NCBI RefSeq assembly: GCF_900105515.1
Contig: NZ_FNSY01000002.1
Span: 62,001 to 126,000, forward strand
Length of the DNA: 64,000 bases
Direction of reading: 5' to 3'
Source of the DNA: Streptomyces sp. 2131.1
Lineage (GTDB): Bacteria > Actinomycetota > Actinomycetes > Streptomycetales > Streptomycetaceae
Below, piece by piece: positions 8,438 through 17,371 of this stretch. The stretch's first letter is position 1. Every line of letters begins with the position of its first letter. Both the position numbers and the translations under genes were made by a program. The notes under the pieces are model-generated. The model saw only the letters and a program-made list of their open reading frames with translations. It had not been told where the DNA came from and ran no database searches.

Positions 8438-8974
8438 TCAGCCCACCAGCGCCTTTTCGAGCAGCGTGAACGACTTCGGCGTACCGCCCGGCTGCGGTTT
8501 GCCCTCCTTGCGGCCGACCACCCGGTAACCGGCACCGAGGTAGTACGCGGTCAGGGGCTCGTTGCCCGCCAGGCAGTCCAGGCGCACCGTCGTCCGCCCC
8601 GCCTCGGCCACCCGGCGTTCGGCGGCGCGCAGGAGCCGGCGGCCCGTGCCGGGCGGGGCGCAGGCGCGGTCCGCCATCAGCCGGTGCACGTAACCGGCGG
8701 GCACCCGCTGCGGGCCCCAGGCGTCCTCGTCCTGCCACCACAGCTCCCAGGCCCCGACGGCCCGGCCGCCGGCTTCCGCGAGCCACACCTCGCCGGTCTC
8801 CATGATCCGGCCGAAGTGGTCCTCGCCCAGCTCGCCGGGCTGCCACTGGCCGGTGACGCCCAGGGCGTGCAGCCGGCGGGCCGCGTCGTCGCGCAGCCGC
8901 ACGAGGGAGGCGAGGTCGGCGTCACCGGCGAGGCGGAAGCGCAGGTCGTCGAGGCGCGGGTGCGAATCATTCAC
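8438..8974 (-). CDS. GNAT-family N-acetyltransferase
   Basis: Acetyltransferase of 178 aa. The GNAT core is visible: VHRLMADRACAPPGTGRRLL forms strand 4 and the acetyl-CoA pyrophosphate loop (residues about 97-116), followed by VRLDCLAGNEPLTAYYLGAGY, the conserved motif B region. The acceptor substrate is unknown. GTG 8974 is used because the residues upstream of it are low-complexity; its ribosome-binding site is weak. It converges on the DHA2 exporter gene. Confidence 0.85.
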   Translation of the reverse strand: MNDSHPRLDDLRFRLAGDADLASLVRLRDDAARRLHALGVTGQWQPGELGEDHFGRIMETGEVWLAEAGGRAVGAWELWWQDEDAWGPQRVPAGYVHRLMADRACAPPGTGRRLLRAAERRVAEAGRTTVRLDCLAGNEPLTAYYLGAGYRVVGRKEGKPQPGGTPKSFTLLEKALVG

Positions 8975-9050
8975 CGCGCGATCTTCGCACGCGCGTACGT
9001 GTGCGGGGCCGGGCGCGGGGAGGCGGGGGCCTCCACGTGCCCGGTTCACG

Positions 9051-9857
9051 TCAGGCCGAACCCTCGTGCGGCTTCGGCGCGATGACGGAGAACGCCCCGC
9101 CCTGGGGGTCGGCCAGGACCGCCATGCGGCCGGCGACCATGTCGAAGGCGGGGGCCAGGACCTGGCCCCCGGCGCGGACGGCGGCGGCCTGGATGTCGTC
9201 CACGCTGTCCACGTTGAAGTACGGCTGCCAGTTCGGCGGGACGCCGGGCGGCATCTTGCTCATGTCCATCATGCCGCCCACCGCCCGCCCGTCGACCTGG
9301 AACTCGACGTAGCCGTCGGCGCCCTCCATCTCGGAGCGCGCCGTCGTCACCGGCAGGACGGCCGAGTAGAACGCGGAGGCGGCCGCCAGGTCGGGCGCGG
9401 TCAGCTCGCTCCAGATCAGCGCGCCGTGCTCGTTGACGATGGCCGCCCCGTCGAACGTGCCGGGCTGCCAGAGGCCGAAGACCGCACCCGCCGGGTCGGA
9501 GATCACGGCCATCCGGCCGAGGTCCATGACGTCCATCGCGGGCACGACGACCCGGCCTCCCGCGTCGGTGACGGAGGCGACGGTGGCGTCGATGTCGTCC
9601 GTCGAGAGGTACGTCGTCCACGCCGTCGGCGGCATGGGGTCCGGCACCGTACCGTCCGGGTTCATCGCCTTCATGATCCCGGCGACCGCCTTGCCCTTCA
9701 GCGTGCAGACGGTGTAGCCGCCCTGCTCGGGCGGGCCCACCTCGCCCTGCCAGCCGAAGAGGTCGCAGTAGAAGTCGATGGCGGCCTGCTGGTCGGGGAC
9801 CATCAGGGCGATCCAGCAGGGGGTGCCGGGCTTGTAGGGACTGTTCACTTCGGGCAC
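9051..9857 (-). CDS. VOC (glyoxalase/bleomycin-resistance-like) protein
   Basis: Protein of 268 aa made of two vicinal-oxygen-chelate repeats, about residues 12-135 and 145-262. Each begins with a betaalpha unit (WIALMVPDQQAAIDFYCDLFG; WSELTAPDLAAASAFYSAV) and ends with a D-P-xG-xFG strand. The family covers metal-dependent lyases, dioxygenases and drug-sequestering proteins. This two-domain actinobacterial type is usually called hydroxylase or glyoxalase; the reaction is not known. Confidence 0.85.
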   Translation of the reverse strand: MPEVNSPYKPGTPCWIALMVPDQQAAIDFYCDLFGWQGEVGPPEQGGYTVCTLKGKAVAGIMKAMNPDGTVPDPMPPTAWTTYLSTDDIDATVASVTDAGGRVVVPAMDVMDLGRMAVISDPAGAVFGLWQPGTFDGAAIVNEHGALIWSELTAPDLAAASAFYSAVLPVTTARSEMEGADGYVEFQVDGRAVGGMMDMSKMPPGVPPNWQPYFNVDSVDDIQAAAVRAGGQVLAPAFDMVAGRMAVLADPQGGAFSVIAPKPHEGSA

Positions 9858-9977
9858 GGATGCCTCCGGGAGGCGCTCGGGGACGGACGGGCCGTCCTTA
9901 CCCGCACCGTGCGCGAGCGGAATCGGGCCGTACGGGTGATGCGCGCGTGGCCCCGGGAATCAGCCCGCGATCCCCGG

Positions 9978-10451
9978 TCACCAGGTGGTGCCGGCGGGCT
10001 CCTCGATGGTGGTGTTGATGCGGTTGAAGAAGTTGGTGAGGCTGATCATCAGGATGATCGCGGAGAGCTGTTCCTCGTCGAAGTGGTCCGCGGCCTCGTT
10101 CCATACGTCGTCGGGGACGGCCTTGCCGGAGCGGTCGGCGATGCGGGTGGCGGCCTCGGTCAGGGCCAGGGCCGCGCGCTCCTCGTCGGTGAAGAACGGC
10201 GCCTCGCGCCAGGCGGCCACGGCGTGGAGGCGTTCGTCGCTCTCGCCGTGCTTCTTCGCGCCCGCCACCCCGGCGAACACGCAGGCGCTGCAGCCGTTGA
10301 TCTGGCTGGCCCGCAAATGGACCAGTTCCAGGGTCTGCGGGGAGACACCGCCCTGGTACATGGCCTTGTAGATGTTCTGGATGCCCTTCATCGCGTCCGG
10401 CAGGACCAGAGCGGGGTTCTTCATCCGGGCAGTGGTGGTTCCGGCGTTCAT
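9978..10451 (-). CDS. Carboxymuconolactone decarboxylase/AhpD-family protein
   Basis: Protein of 157 aa with the AhpD-like core: GCSACVF carries Cys54 and Cys57, a redox-active CxxC pair. The His usually found four residues after the second Cys is absent; the nearest is His68. It probably acts in peroxide or electrophile defence. ATG 10451 follows GAGGAG. It is divergent from an ECF41 sigma gene, and this pairing is the hallmark of the ECF41 group, whose targets are carboxymuconolactone decarboxylase, oxidoreductase or epimerase genes. A matching promoter is present. Confidence 0.88.
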   Translation of the reverse strand: MNAGTTTARMKNPALVLPDAMKGIQNIYKAMYQGGVSPQTLELVHLRASQINGCSACVFAGVAGAKKHGESDERLHAVAAWREAPFFTDEERAALALTEAATRIADRSGKAVPDDVWNEAADHFDEEQLSAIILMISLTNFFNRINTTIEEPAGTTW

Positions 10452-10493
10452 CCGGTGTACTCCTCGTGATCCGTTGGCGTCTGACACTGGATC

Positions 10494-10520
10494 GACGGAT
10501 CCGGACACGGGGGTGTGACA
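10494..10520 (-). promoter_or_regulatory. ECF41-type promoter for the AhpD-like gene
   Basis: On the minus strand, TGTCACA at 10520-10514, a 16-nt spacer and CGTC at 10497-10494 match the published ECF41 promoter pattern exactly. It points at the AhpD-like gene 43 bp downstream. Confidence 0.75.
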
Positions 10521-10521
10521 G

Positions 10522-11406
10522 GTGAGCGAAGAAATTCTTCTGGCCGACCGTTTCGAGGCGGAGCGGCCCGGCCTGCGGGCGGTGGCCTACCGGATGCTGG
10601 GTTCGCTCGCCGAGGCGGAGGACGCCGTCCAGGAGACGTGGCTCAAGCTCGGCCGCGCCGACGTGAGCGACGTGAAGAACCTGGGGGCCTGGCTCACCAC
10701 GGTCGTGGGCCGGACGTGCCTGGACATGCTGCGCTCGCGCACCTCGCGGCGGGAGAGTCCGCTGCCCGAGCAGGACGGGTCCGTCCGGCTTCCCGACCCG
10801 GTGGTCACCGCGCTGCCCCGCGTCGACCCCGAGCGGGAGGTCCTGATCGCGGACTCGGTGGGCATCGCCCTCATGATCGTGCTGCAGAACCTGTCCCCGG
10901 ACGAGCGCCTCGCCTTCGTCCTCCACGACATGTTCGACGTGCCCTTCGACGACATCGCGCCGGTCCTCGGCCGGACCACGGTCTCCACCCGGCAGCTCGC
11001 CAGCCGCGCCCGACGCCGGGTCCAGGGCGCCGCCCCGACGGCCGACACGGACGTGGCCCGCAAGCGCCATGTCGTGGACGCCTTCCTGACCGCTTCCCGG
11101 GGCGGGGACTTCGAGGCGCTCCTGGCCGTTCTCGCGCCCGACGTGGTCGCGCGTTCGGACGGCGGCACGCTCGTCCCGAGCATCCTGCGGCGCGGCGCCT
11201 CCGACGTGGCGTCCCAGGCGATCACTTTCGCCCGCTTCGCGGCGGACGCACGCCTCGTCCTGGTCAACGGCACTCCCGGCGTCGTCTCGTTCGACGGGGA
11301 ACGGCCGCTGTCCGTCATGTCGTTCACCATCCAGGGCGACCGCGTCACCGGCCTCGACATCCTCACCGACCCCGACCGTCTGGCCACGCTGGGCCTGACC
11401 GCCTGA
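10522..11406 (+). CDS. ECF41-family RNA polymerase sigma factor (SigJ-like)
   Basis: Sigma factor of 294 aa. Region 2 covers residues 8-75 (AYRMLGSLAEAEDAVQETWLK), region 4 about 120-165 (LSPDERLAFVLHDMFDVPFDDIA plus a VSTRQLASRARRR helix). A SnoaL-like C-terminal domain of about 110 residues follows. In ECF41 this extension replaces an anti-sigma factor. The family motifs appear as SDGGT near residue 213 and DPDRL near the end. The start is GTG 10522. The AhpD-like gene on the other side is its probable target. Confidence 0.9.
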   Translation: MSEEILLADRFEAERPGLRAVAYRMLGSLAEAEDAVQETWLKLGRADVSDVKNLGAWLTTVVGRTCLDMLRSRTSRRESPLPEQDGSVRLPDPVVTALPRVDPEREVLIADSVGIALMIVLQNLSPDERLAFVLHDMFDVPFDDIAPVLGRTTVSTRQLASRARRRVQGAAPTADTDVARKRHVVDAFLTASRGGDFEALLAVLAPDVVARSDGGTLVPSILRRGASDVASQAITFARFAADARLVLVNGTPGVVSFDGERPLSVMSFTIQGDRVTGLDILTDPDRLATLGLTA

Positions 11407-11437
11407 CCGGCGCCCCCGTATCCGGCAGGCTGGGCCC

Positions 11438-12040
11438 ATGCCGAAGAACCCGCGGGAACCGATGCGCCACCTGTCCGACGGCCCGCCGGCCATCCGGGTG
11501 CCGGCAGGGCTCGTCGTCCTCGTCGGCCCACCGGCGTCGGGCAAGACCAGCTTCGTCCGGGCCCTGATCGCGCGCCGGCAGATCGACGCGGAGGCCGTGG
11601 TGTCCAGCGACGAGATCCGCGCGGAGCTCTTCGGCGGCTCACCCGCGGAGGCGGAGTCCGACGCGGCGGACGCGCGGATCTTCGAGGAGCGCGACCGCAG
11701 GATCGTCGCCAGGCTCGCCGCCGGGCACAGCGCGATCGCCGAGTCGACCAACGTGACACCGCCGGCACGCGCACGCCTCATCGCCCTCGCCAGGCGCTTC
11801 GACGCCCCGGTGACGATGCTGCGCTTCGATCCCGATGTCGCCGGCCTCCTCCAGCAGTACGCCGAAAGGGGCCGCACGGACCTCACCGCCTCGGACGTCC
11901 GCGCCTACGCGGCCCTCATGGCCCGGGACGCCGGTGCCGAGCAGCTCCGCTCCGAGGGCGCGACCGCCGTCCACGACGTCCCCGGCCGGCGCCGGGCGAC
12001 CACACCCGCGGAGGCCGCCGCGCGCTTCTCCTTCGCCTGA
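11438..12040 (+). CDS. AAA/polynucleotide-kinase-like P-loop protein
   Basis: P-loop ATPase of 200 aa. Walker A is GPPASGKTS at residues 30-38. A conserved SSDEIRAELFGG follows, as in the kinase domain of bacterial Pnkp and related zeta-toxin-like kinases, and a basic lid (YAERGRTDL) binds phosphate. It probably phosphorylates RNA, DNA or a small molecule; no phosphatase or ligase domain is attached. It lies 31 bp behind the sigma gene and converges on the phosphotransferase at 12047. Confidence 0.75.
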   Translation: MPKNPREPMRHLSDGPPAIRVPAGLVVLVGPPASGKTSFVRALIARRQIDAEAVVSSDEIRAELFGGSPAEAESDAADARIFEERDRRIVARLAAGHSAIAESTNVTPPARARLIALARRFDAPVTMLRFDPDVAGLLQQYAERGRTDLTASDVRAYAALMARDAGAEQLRSEGATAVHDVPGRRRATTPAEAAARFSFA

Positions 12041-12046
12041 CAGCTC

Positions 12047-13099
12047 TCAGTACCAGGGCCGCGCGTCCGCCGTGGGCAGCGGCCGCAGTCCCGGCCAGCG
12101 TTCGAGGAGGCGGGTCGCCATGGCGGAGCCGAGGCGGCCGAGCGCGTGCAGGTGGTCGTGGCGGCGGGTCAGGCCGGCGACCACACCCAGGCGGTGGACG
12201 AGGCGTTCGCGGGCGGAGACGTAGCCCCACTCGAAGTCCTCGACGGGTACCCGGGCGAGCTGGTCCGCCGTGCCCCGGTGGGCGCGTTCGACGAGGGCGT
12301 CGCCCTGGATCAGCCAGCCCGCGCACGCGTCGGCCAGGTCGCCCGGGACGTCCGTGCCGGTGACGTCGCGCCAGGTGGTCCGGTAGACGGCCTCGACCTC
12401 GGTGAGCGGGGCCGCGGTGACCGAGAGGGCGCACCAGCAGGTGGGGAAGCCGATGCGGAAGTAGGCGAGCTCCATCAGGCCGTTGCCGAGCGAGGCCCGC
12501 TCGAAGTCGACGAAGCGGACGCCGTCGGCGGTGCGCAGGTCGTTGCCGGGGCAGGGGTCGCCGTGCAGCAGCGCGTGGTGGCCGGTGGGGTCGAGGCGCT
12601 GGAGGAGACCGGCGAGTTCGTCCGGGACAGCGGCCGGTACGGGCACGTCGAGCGCGGCGGCCAGGGCGAGGAAGGACTCCGCGTCGGCGGCCGTCGGGCC
12701 CGTCCAGGCCGGAAGGGCGACCGCGTCACCGGGACCGGTCAGGGCGTGCAGCCGGGCGAGCGCGTCGGCGTACCCGGGCATCCAGTCATCGGTCCGGCCG
12801 AGGTCGTCCACGTACTCCAGGACCAGCACCCGCGCGGCCGGGTCCGCGGCGAGCAGCGCGGGGGCCACGGAGCCGCGGCCCGCCAGGCGCAGTCCGGCGA
12901 GCTCCCGCGCGAAGCGGGCGTCCGCGTCGGCGCCGGTGTCCCCGTCGTCGGTGATCTGCTTGACGATCACCGGTCGCCCGTCGGCCCGCCGCACCCGCCA
13001 GACCCGTGACCGGGGGCTGCTGTCCAGGGGTTCGGCCCGGGCGGGGGCCCCGCCCAGGGCGGAGAGCAGTACTTCGGTCGACGGAAGCGTGTGCGGCAT
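12047..13099 (-). CDS. Aminoglycoside-phosphotransferase-like kinase
   Basis: Protein of 350 aa with the APH/choline-kinase fold. The ATP-site Lys is in PVIVKQIT (about residue 47), the catalytic loop is LLHGDPCPGN (about 178-187) and the metal site is VDFERAS (about 196). Members phosphorylate aminoglycosides, choline, homoserine or sugars; the loop spacing does not identify the substrate. It sits 21 bp downstream of the regulator gene's 3' end, in the same direction. Confidence 0.8.
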   Translation of the reverse strand: MPHTLPSTEVLLSALGGAPARAEPLDSSPRSRVWRVRRADGRPVIVKQITDDGDTGADADARFARELAGLRLAGRGSVAPALLAADPAARVLVLEYVDDLGRTDDWMPGYADALARLHALTGPGDAVALPAWTGPTAADAESFLALAAALDVPVPAAVPDELAGLLQRLDPTGHHALLHGDPCPGNDLRTADGVRFVDFERASLGNGLMELAYFRIGFPTCWCALSVTAAPLTEVEAVYRTTWRDVTGTDVPGDLADACAGWLIQGDALVERAHRGTADQLARVPVEDFEWGYVSARERLVHRLGVVAGLTRRHDHLHALGRLGSAMATRLLERWPGLRPLPTADARPWY

Positions 13100-13120
13100 G
13101 GGGAGGAGCCTACGACCTGC

Positions 13121-14032
13121 TCAGCGGCCCCCGGCCCGCTCGACGAGCACCGCGACCCCGTCCAGTAGGCGTTCGAGGCCGAAGGAGAAGAGCATGTCGA
13201 GTTCGAGGTCGAACCCCTCGTCGCCGAAGAGCGTGGACAGGGTCGGGAAGGAGCCGGTGATCTGGATCGTCTCCATCCGGGTTTCGTGGGTGGCCAGCCA
13301 CTCCTCGGGGGTCATCCCGGTCTCCTGCCACGCCTGGGACTCCAGCTCGACCGCCGCCGCGATGCCCTGCGCGTAACCGAGGAGAGCCAGGTGTACGTGG
13401 ATCATCTGGGTCGGCGTCAGGCCCAGGCCCTTGAGGGCGCTGAGGACCCGTTCGGTGTAGCGCATCGCGTGCGTCGAGGCCGTCGGGCGGGTGAGGGCGG
13501 ACAGGACTCGCGCCATCCACGGGTGGCGCACGTACAGGCTCCACAGCCATCGCACCTCCCGTTCCAGCCGGTCCCGCCAGCCGGCCGGGCACGGCCCGGG
13601 CGGAGCGCCCTCGAACACCGTCTCCGACATCAGCCGTACGAGTTCGCCCTTGTTCGGGACGTGGCGGTAGAGCGCCATCGTGGAGGCCCCGAAGTCGGTG
13701 GCGATCCGGCGCATGGAGAGCGCGGGGAGTCCTTCGACGTCGGCGAGGGCGATCGCGGCGTGCACGATGCGGTCCCGGGTGAGGCCGTGCGGCGGGGCCG
13801 CGGGCCGGGCGCGCCCGGACTCGGCGACGACGGTGCCGACGCCGGGGACGGCGCGTACCAGGCCCTCCTGGTTCAGGGCGGCGAGCGCCTTCGTCGCGGT
13901 CGCCATGGCGACGCCCCACTCCTGCGTGATGCGCCGGGTGGAGGGGACGCGGTCCCCGGGGGAGAGCTCGCCGGCGGCGATGCGGCGGCGGATCTCCCCG
14001 GCGATGCGGAGGTAGGGCGGTTCCTCGGGCAT
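13121..14032 (-). CDS. GntR-TetR hybrid transcriptional regulator
   Basis: Protein of 303 aa with two DNA-binding units. Residues 1-75 are a GntR winged HTH (LRIAGEIRRRIAAGELSPGD, then VPSTRRITQEWGVAMATATK). Residues 85-135 are a TetR HTH (LSMRRIATDFGASTMALYRHV), followed by a TetR ligand-binding domain with the TetR_C tail. Such fusions occur in actinobacteria. It is divergent from the exporter at 14147 and probably represses it. Confidence 0.88.
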   Translation of the reverse strand: MPEEPPYLRIAGEIRRRIAAGELSPGDRVPSTRRITQEWGVAMATATKALAALNQEGLVRAVPGVGTVVAESGRARPAAPPHGLTRDRIVHAAIALADVEGLPALSMRRIATDFGASTMALYRHVPNKGELVRLMSETVFEGAPPGPCPAGWRDRLEREVRWLWSLYVRHPWMARVLSALTRPTASTHAMRYTERVLSALKGLGLTPTQMIHVHLALLGYAQGIAAAVELESQAWQETGMTPEEWLATHETRMETIQITGSFPTLSTLFGDEGFDLELDMLFSFGLERLLDGVAVLVERAGGR

Positions 14033-14146
14033 GGCCGTACTGTACTAGTGCGCTGGGGAGCCAACGGGCCCCTGGAAAAGGGCCGAACCCCGGTGCACTA
14101 GGCAGCCGCTTGCGGTGTACGCGGGCGTATCGCTTCCCTGCCGTTC

Positions 14147-15718
14147 ATGGAAACCAACACATCCCGCCCCCGCGCTGGGCGCAAGGAATGGACCGCCCTC
14201 GGCGTCCTGATGCTGCCGCTGGCCCTCGTCTCGATGGACGTCTCCGTCCTGTACTTCGCGATTCCGTACATCAGCCAGGACTTGGAGCCCAGCGCCACCC
14301 AGCAGTTGTGGGTCCTCGACATGTACGGCTTCGTGCTCGCCGGACTGCTCATCCCAATGGGTGCACTCGGTGACCGCTTCGGCCGACGCAAGCTGGTGCT
14401 CGTGGGAGCGGCCCTCTTCGCGGTGGCCTCGGCGGCTGCCGCGTACGCGCACACGGCCGAACTACTCATCGCCGTGCGGGCGTTGCTCGGTGTGGGCGGC
14501 GCCGCCCTGATGCCGTCGACCCTCGGCGTGATCCGCAACCTCTTCCACGACGCCCGGCAGCGCGGGCGGGCGGTTGGCCTGTGGACCGCCGTGATGACGA
14601 CGGGCATCTCGCTCGGGCCGGTCGTCAGCGGTCTGCTGCTGGAGCACTTCTGGTGGGGATCGGTGTTCCTGATCAACGTGCCCGCGATGGCGCTGCTGCT
14701 CGTCCTCGTGCCGTTCCTGGTGCCGGAGTCCCGGGCGGCGAGGAGCGCGCGTTTCGACCTGCTGAGCGCGGTGCTGTCCCTGGGGGCCCTCCTCCTGGTC
14801 ATCTACGGCATCAAGGAGTGGTCCCGGCACGGTTACGAGCCGCTGCCCGCGCTCGCCGTCGGTGCGGGGCTGGTGCTCGGTGCCGTGTTCGTACAGCGGC
14901 AGAGGCGCGCCCCGCATCCGATGATCGACCTCGGTCTGCTCGGCCGGCGGGCCTTCGGCGGGCCGGTGCTCGCGAATCTCCTCGCGATGTTCGCCACGGT
15001 CGGGATGGCCGTCTTCGTCACCCAGTACCTGCAGTCGGTCCTCGGCCTGAACCCGTTCCGCGCCGCGCTGTGGAGTCTGGTGCCGTCCGTCGGGGTGGCC
15101 TGCATGGCCCCGGCCGGGGCCATGCTCGCGCAGCGGATCGACCGGGCGTACGTGATGGGAGGCGGATTCCTCGTCTCCGCCTGCGGGTTCCTCTGGCTGT
15201 CCCAGGTCCGGACGGACTCGGCGCTGTGGTTCGTCCTCGCCGGCGCCTCCGTGTACGCGGGCGGCCTGGTGGCCGCGATGACGCTGGCCAACGAACTCGC
15301 CCTGGGCGCGGCACCGTCGGAGCGCGCGGGGTCGGCGGCGGCCGTGCTGGAGTCGGGCCAGGAGCTGGGCGGCGCGCTGGGCATGGCGATCCTGGGGTCC
15401 GTCGGGGCCGCCGCCTACAGCCGGGACATGGCGGGTGCGCTGCCCTCCGGCGTACCGCAGGCCGACGCCGTACGCGAGACGCTGGGCGGTGCCACGGCCG
15501 TCGCGGCACACCTGCCGCACGCGTCGGCCGACGCCGTGCTGGCGGCGGCGCGCGACGCCTTCACGCACGGGATGAGCATCGCGGCCGTCGGCGCGTCCGC
15601 TGTCATGGCCGGGGCGGGCCTGCTGTCCCTCACGTGGCTGCGGGGCGCGGGGAGGACGGCGGGCGCGGGCGCGGACGCGGGCGCGGGCGCGGAGCGGGAG
15701 CCGGCCACGGCGGCGTAG
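14147..15718 (+). CDS. DHA2-family MFS exporter (SmvA/QacA-like)
   Basis: Membrane protein of 523 aa with about fourteen transmembrane helices. Features include MDVSVLYFAIPYISQDL in helix 1, GALGDRFGRRKLV as motif A and TTGISLGPVVSGLL in helix 5. The layout matches SmvA/QacA exporters of quaternary ammonium and dye compounds. The tail is an Ala/Gly-rich low-complexity stretch. It is paired with the divergent GntR-TetR regulator. Confidence 0.9.
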   Translation: METNTSRPRAGRKEWTALGVLMLPLALVSMDVSVLYFAIPYISQDLEPSATQQLWVLDMYGFVLAGLLIPMGALGDRFGRRKLVLVGAALFAVASAAAAYAHTAELLIAVRALLGVGGAALMPSTLGVIRNLFHDARQRGRAVGLWTAVMTTGISLGPVVSGLLLEHFWWGSVFLINVPAMALLLVLVPFLVPESRAARSARFDLLSAVLSLGALLLVIYGIKEWSRHGYEPLPALAVGAGLVLGAVFVQRQRRAPHPMIDLGLLGRRAFGGPVLANLLAMFATVGMAVFVTQYLQSVLGLNPFRAALWSLVPSVGVACMAPAGAMLAQRIDRAYVMGGGFLVSACGFLWLSQVRTDSALWFVLAGASVYAGGLVAAMTLANELALGAAPSERAGSAAAVLESGQELGGALGMAILGSVGAAAYSRDMAGALPSGVPQADAVRETLGGATAVAAHLPHASADAVLAAARDAFTHGMSIAAVGASAVMAGAGLLSLTWLRGAGRTAGAGADAGAGAEREPATAA

Positions 15719-15856
15719 CGCCGGTGCGCGCTCGGCGGAGCAGAAGTTTCGGTGACTCCTGGGGCGGCGAGTGCCTCGCGTCGCCGCGACCGCCGGTTCA
15801 TGCGCAGACTTGTCCTGCCCGAGGACCGCGTCGACCAGTGACAGGACAGGGGAATC

Positions 15857-16393
15857 ATGACCGACGAACCCGAGGCCGAGCTTCACCCCGGCTACAGCAG
15901 CGCCGGTGCCGCGGCGACTCCGTGGGCCGAGGTGGTGGCCGTTCTCGAACAGGCCGAGATGTTCTGGATCTCGACGGTCCGCCCCGACGGCCGGCCGCAC
16001 GTGTCACCGCTGCCGGCGATGTGGCTCGACGGCGCGCTGCACTTCTCCACGGGCCTCGAGGAGCAGAAGGGCCGCAACCTCACCCGCAACCCGAACTGCG
16101 TGCTGACGACCGGCAACAACGCCTACGGGCAGGGGCTCGACGTCGTCGTCGAGGGTCCGGCGGTACGCGTCACCGGCCTCCCGACGCTGGAACGCCTCGC
16201 CGAGCTGTGGATGGCGAAGATCCGGTGGCCGTACGACGCCGTCGAGGACGGTTTCCGGCACCGGCCGGAGGGGCCCCAGCCGGAGACCTCGGGCAGGGCG
16301 GGCGAAGTGGTCCCGGTGTTCGCCGTCCGGCCGTCGAAGATCCTGGCGTTCGGCCGCGGCGACGAGTTCAGCCAGACCCGGTTCCGGCCCTGA
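15857..16393 (+). CDS. Pyridoxamine-5'-phosphate-oxidase-like (PPOX/FDOR) flavoprotein
   Basis: Split-barrel protein of 178 aa. Residues 25-110 carry the FMN/F420-binding barrel, with RPDGRPHVSPLPAMW, the FSTGLEEQKGRNL phosphate-contact region and strands ending in VVEGPAVRVTG. The tail around FGRGDEFSQTRFRP is typical of actinobacterial FDOR-B-like proteins. It probably binds a flavin or F420 and reduces or stores it. Start ATG 15857 follows AGGGGA. A terminator hairpin at 16413-16445 ends the transcript. Confidence 0.82.
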   Translation: MTDEPEAELHPGYSSAGAAATPWAEVVAVLEQAEMFWISTVRPDGRPHVSPLPAMWLDGALHFSTGLEEQKGRNLTRNPNCVLTTGNNAYGQGLDVVVEGPAVRVTGLPTLERLAELWMAKIRWPYDAVEDGFRHRPEGPQPETSGRAGEVVPVFAVRPSKILAFGRGDEFSQTRFRP

Positions 16394-16412
16394 GACCGGC
16401 GGGGCGGGCCTG

Positions 16413-16445
16413 CGGCCCGGAGTCGTTTCCCGTGACTCCGGGCCG
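16413..16445. terminator. Bidirectional terminator hairpin
   Basis: Perfect inverted repeat with arms CGGCCCGGAGTC and GACTCCGGGCCG around a 9-nt loop, placed between two convergent genes. Confidence 0.75.
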
Positions 16446-16465
16446 TGTGGGTTCGCGAACGGCTG

Positions 16466-16627
16466 CTACCAGTCGGAGGTGTATCCCTTGCCGTTACATC
16501 CGCAACAGACGCCGTCGCCCCCGCACTTGTCGCACTTGCGCTGGCCGCCCCATCCGTAGGTCTTTCCGCTGCCCTTGCACGTGCGGCACTCGCCCTTGCG
16601 CTCAGGGCATGCCTTGCATCGAGCCAT
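16466..16627 (-). CDS. Small DnaJ-type zinc-ribbon protein
   Basis: Peptide of 53 aa containing ten Cys. The repeats CRTCKGSGK and CDKCGGDG, and the variant CCGCNGKG, match the CxxCxGxG units of the DnaJ zinc-finger region, so it probably binds one or two zinc ions. ATG 16627 has GGGGGAG upstream, which makes expression likely. It may be a chaperone-like or RNA-binding accessory protein, but no partner is visible. Confidence 0.75.
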   Translation of the reverse strand: MARCKACPERKGECRTCKGSGKTYGWGGQRKCDKCGGDGVCCGCNGKGYTSDW

Positions 16628-16732
16628 GAGTGCTCCCCCTCGTTTCGGTTCCGGGGGCAAATACCTGACGCCGGTGTCCGCCCCGGGTCAACGATCTCGG
16701 AGCGCATCGACAAGAGCAAGCCCGTATACGCC

Positions 16733-17371
16733 TCAGTGCGCGATCGCCAGGCTGAACGGGGCCATGCCGTGACGTCTGATGATCGGGCCCAGCATCACGT
16801 AACTGGCCTCCAGGGCGCGGGCGGCCGTCAGGGGGCCCAGGTCCAGGAGCCAGTCGTCGTGCCAGCCCACGTCGTGCAGGAGGGCGGTGACGGCGGCCTT
16901 GGCAGTCGGGTCGTCGCCGGCCAGGAAGGCGGTGGGCGGGGCCGGGAGGACGGACGGGTCCGTCATGACGCGCTGGTCCATCGTGTTTAGGGTCTTGACC
17001 ACGCGGGTGTCGGGAAGGGCGCGCTGGATCTCCTCGGCCACGCTGGTGTCCGGGTCCAGGGGGCCGGTCGGGAAGCCGTCCGGGCCGCGTACCGCCGCGT
17101 TGGAGACGTCCGCCAGGACCCGGCCGCGCAGGGCGGGGGCGAGGCCGGCCAGGAACTGTGCGGCCACCTCGCCCGGGGTGGCGTTGAAGACGACGTCCGC
17201 CGCCCCGGCGGCGTCCGCGTGGGCGGCCACGCGGACGCCGGCGGCGGTCAGGGCCTCCTGCGGGCGGTCCGGGTGGCCCGAGCCGACCAGCACGGTGTGG
17301 CCGGCCCGGGCGAAGCCGGTGGCGAGGGTGATGCCGACGATGCCGGTGCCGAGGACGGCGACCGTGCTCAT
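16733..17371 (-). CDS. F420-dependent NADP oxidoreductase-like protein
   Basis: Reductase of 212 aa with an N-terminal Rossmann fold: VAVLGTGIVGITLATGFARAG (residues 4-24), then HTVLVGSGHPDR, the NADP-phosphate region of this family. The rest matches the NADPH:F420 reductase-like layout (VKTLNTMDQRVM; FLAGDDPTAK). Close homologues in clusters act as imine or keto reductases. Its ATG overlaps the stop of the RmlC-type gene (ATGA), so the two are translationally coupled. This is the outermost gene of the biosynthetic block. Confidence 0.85.
   Translation of the reverse strand: MSTVAVLGTGIVGITLATGFARAGHTVLVGSGHPDRPQEALTAAGVRVAAHADAAGAADVVFNATPGEVAAQFLAGLAPALRGRVLADVSNAAVRGPDGFPTGPLDPDTSVAEEIQRALPDTRVVKTLNTMDQRVMTDPSVLPAPPTAFLAGDDPTAKAAVTALLHDVGWHDDWLLDLGPLTAARALEASYVMLGPIIRRHGMAPFSLAIAH

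Noticed and set aside
14045..14101. CTAGTGC / GCACTAG as a terminator
   Set aside because: The arms are 43 bp apart and lie between divergent genes, so an operator role is likelier than termination.
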